Shown piece by piece: positions 6,123-7,217 of a DNA stretch of 7,217 nt (position 1 is the stretch's first letter; the number at the start of each line of letters is the position of its first letter). Both the position numbers and the translations under genes were made by a program. The stretch covers positions 1 through 7,217 of the forward strand of contig UROC01000086.1 in assembly GCA_900549345.1 (NCBI GenBank), in the 5' to 3' direction. The DNA comes from an uncultured Collinsella sp. Lineage in GTDB: Bacteria; Actinomycetota; Coriobacteriia; Coriobacteriales; Coriobacteriaceae. Below the pieces are notes generated by a model. That model was not told the origin of the DNA. It saw only the letters and a list, made by a program, of their open reading frames with translations, and made no database searches.

Positions 6123-6131
6123 ATTATCGCA
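6123..6131 (-). promoter_or_regulatory. Possible extended -10 promoter of degV
   Basis: On the minus strand TGC (6131-6129) is joined to GATAAT (6128-6123). The ATG is about 29 bases further on, so the leader would be about 20 bases and carry the AAGGAG site. No good -35 is seen at 16-18 bases. An 8-bp palindrome, ACATATGT (6151-6158), lies about where a -35 or an activator site would be. Confidence 0.42.
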
Positions 6132-6286
6132 CAGTGAGCCTACATACGGTACATATGTCCACTATTTACCAAATCGAACCAATAATAGCGAACATCTTTA
6201 CCACCATCGTCTCCACCGACCCCACGCATAAATATCTGAGAAAACACCTTCTGTCGTCTCCACCCAACCGCCATATCTACCTCAAC

Positions 6287-6298
6287 TAAATCGATTTA
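6287..6298. promoter_or_regulatory. 12-bp perfect palindrome, possible operator
   Basis: TAAATCGATTTA is fully self-complementary. Its right end overlaps the TTTACCA copy starting at 6295. It lies in the middle of the degV-fbp gap, about 117 bases before the fbp start. The size and symmetry suit a small dimeric repressor. No specific regulator can be named. Confidence 0.35.
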
Positions 6299-6357
6299 CC
6301 AAACCGTTCGGCCAACAATTCGACCTCCCACCCCCAATCGAAACAAAAGCGGCGCAT

Positions 6358-6387
6358 ACTGATAAACGTTTGACGCTGTTTATCAGT
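6358..6387. promoter_or_regulatory. 30-bp inverted repeat upstream of fbp, operator or attenuator
   Basis: ACTGATAAAC (6358-6367) and GTTTATCAGT (6378-6387) are perfect 10-bp arms around a 10-base centre (GTTTGACGCT). An additional 8-bp palindrome, AAACGTTT (6364-6371), straddles the left arm and centre and resembles the core of LacI-type sites. The repeat ends 27 bases before the fbp ATG and 15 bases before its ribosome binding site. It runs into TTTT (6387-6390), so a weak intrinsic terminator (attenuator) in the leader is the alternative reading. Confidence 0.6.
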
Positions 6388-6414
6388 TTTACCAACCCCA
6401 TCGGAAGGTGTTTC

Positions 6415-7217
6415 ATGGTCGCATTCGATCGCAATCCGCAAGACTTCAAGTATCTGCGTCTGCTGTCGAAACAATTTCCCACCGAGCAATCCGCGTTTAC
6501 CGAGATCATCAATCTCTCGGCCATCCTCAACCTGCCCAAAGGCACCGAGCATTTTATGAGCGACGTGCATGGCGAGTACGAAGCCTTTATGCACATCCTC
6601 AACAACTGCTCGGGTGTCGTGCGCGAGCATGTCGACGAGATTTTTGGCGACACGCTTTCCTTTGACGAAAAGGGCGAGCTGTGCACGCTCATCTACTACC
6701 CGCGCGAGAAGATCGACCTGGTCCGCAGCCGGCGCGAAGACTCGCCCACCTGGTACAGGACGATGCTTGACCAGCTCATCATGGTTGCCCGCTCGCTTTC
6801 GAGCCGCTATACGCGCTCCAAGGTGCGTAAGGCCATCCCACGCGATTACGCCTACATCATCGACGAGCTGCTGCACACGCATCCGGACGAGAACAACTAT
6901 CGCGTGCGTTATCACGAGCGCATCGTGGAGTCCATTCTGGAGACCGCCAGCGCCGACGACTTTATCGAGTCGCTCGCCTCGCTCATCAAGCGCCTGGCCG
7001 TCGACCACCTGCACCTGGTGGGCGACATCTTCGACCGCGGCAGCGGCGCTGCCAAGATTATGGACCGTCTGCTCACCTACCATTCACTCGACATCCAGTG
7101 GGGCAACCACGACCTGCTGTGGATGGGCGCTGCGGCCGGTGAGCCCGCCTGCATCGCCACGGTATTGCGCAACAACCTACGCTACGACAACTACGAGATT
7201 CTCGAAAACGACTATGG
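6415..7217 (+). CDS. fbp: Fructose-1,6-bisphosphatase class III, N-terminal part
   Basis: The frame opens at the ATG at 6415 and is still open at the right edge; 267 codons are visible of a family that usually has about 640-670. GGAAGGTG (6403-6410) is the ribosome binding site. The enzyme removes the 1-phosphate of fructose 1,6-bisphosphate to give fructose 6-phosphate, the committed step of gluconeogenesis, in the cytoplasm. It is the Firmicutes-type FBPase (the Pfam FBPase_2 family), not the E. coli class I form. All calcineurin-like metal-binding motifs expected so far are present: SDVHGEY (49-55), GDIFDRG (203-209) and GNHD (230-233), followed by LLWMGAA (234-240). Characterised members need Mn2+ and respond to AMP and phosphoenolpyruvate. 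The leader carries the 30-bp inverted repeat, so transcriptional control is likely. Identity is confident even though the C-terminal half is missing from view. Confidence 0.95.
   Translation, partial: MVAFDRNPQDFKYLRLLSKQFPTEQSAFTEIINLSAILNLPKGTEHFMSDVHGEYEAFMHILNNCSGVVREHVDEIFGDTLSFDEKGELCTLIYYPREKIDLVRSRREDSPTWYRTMLDQLIMVARSLSSRYTRSKVRKAIPRDYAYIIDELLHTHPDENNYRVRYHERIVESILETASADDFIESLASLIKRLAVDHLHLVGDIFDRGSGAAKIMDRLLTYHSLDIQWGNHDLLWMGAAAGEPACIATVLRNNLRYDNYEILENDY

Larger units (their letters stand above)
6165..6395 (+). repeat. Four dispersed direct copies of TTTACCA
   Basis: Copies begin at 6165 (TTTACCAAATCG), 6197 (TTTACCACCATCG), 6295 (TTTACCAAACCG) and 6388 (TTTACCAACCCC). All four are on the plus strand, and the first and third share 11 of 12 bases. 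Steps between copies are 32, 98 and 93 bases. I saw no TTTACCA elsewhere on the plus strand of the window. Same-orientation repeats in a divergent gap suggest binding sites for one regulator, but chance in AC-rich DNA is possible. Confidence 0.5.
6095..6414. other. Divergent regulatory region between degV and fbp
   Basis: This 320-base gap carries no credible gene. It is lower in GC than its neighbours and rich in C and A on the plus strand. It holds the degV promoter candidate near 6123-6131, the 8-bp palindrome at 6151-6158, four copies of TTTACCA, the palindrome at 6287-6298 and the 30-bp inverted repeat at 6358-6387. No clear sigma-70 promoter for fbp could be picked out; CATACT at 6355-6360 is a weak -10 candidate with no -35. 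Confidence 0.6.

Noticed and set aside
6142..6158. Short arms ACATA and TATGT as an operator for degV
   Set aside because: Five-base arms around 7 bases are within chance expectation in AT-rich DNA; mentioned only as context for the promoter.
5258..6289. 343-codon open frame on the plus strand opposite degV
   Set aside because: It is Arg/Asn-rich with no motif and opposes a gene with all DegV hallmarks. Its tail simply runs into the intergenic gap.
6370..6398. TTGACG inside the 30-bp repeat as a -35 element for fbp
   Set aside because: The matching -10 position 16-18 bases downstream reads AACCCC-like sequence, so no promoter can be supported there.
6286..7083. 265-codon open frame on the minus strand opposite fbp
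   Set aside because: It is antisense to a clearly conserved phosphatase reading frame with all metal motifs.

Overview
The window reads as chromosomal DNA of a high-GC, host-associated actinobacterium, most likely a Coriobacteriia member such as Collinsella. This is inferred from GC-rich third codon positions, Shine-Dalgarno sites of the AAGGAG/AAGGTG type, and the gene mix: a divergent MetRS-like protein, a DegV protein and a class III (Firmicutes-type) fructose-1,6-bisphosphatase. The genus is a guess from memory, not a search result. No tRNA, rRNA, CRISPR array, transposase or prophage gene was seen.

Layout. (1) 1-220, minus: the N-terminal part of an unrecognised membrane protein, running off the left edge. 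(2) 353-2503, plus: a 716-residue class I aminoacyl-tRNA synthetase-like protein built on the methionyl-tRNA synthetase plan but with an altered active site. It is followed after 36 bases by (3) 2540-3643, plus: an RsmB/NOP2-family RNA cytosine-5 methyltransferase; the two form a likely translation/RNA-related operon. (4) 3668-3838, minus: a 56-residue single-pass membrane microprotein, convergent with the methyltransferase and sharing a 9-bp inverted repeat with its end. (5) 4032-5123, plus: a TIM-barrel protein of unknown function with a long acidic N-terminal extension and possibly a leaderless start, ending in a clear intrinsic terminator. (6) 5204-6094, minus: a DegV-family fatty-acid-binding protein. 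(7) 6415-7217, plus: the first 267 codons of class III fbp, running off the right edge.

The divergent gap between degV and fbp (6095-6414) is the richest non-coding stretch. It holds a degV promoter candidate, four same-orientation copies of TTTACCA, a 12-bp perfect palindrome and a 30-bp inverted repeat just upstream of the fbp ribosome binding site. That suggests dedicated control of gluconeogenesis or of both genes.

The strongest candidate for undescribed biology is the MetRS-like protein. It keeps the fold signatures (HxGH, a zinc-knuckle-like cluster, FIGxD, an anticodon-domain N-x3-R pair) but has KASSS in place of KMSKS, several changed methionine-pocket positions and an insertion of about 70 residues. 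It may do something other than charge tRNA-Met.
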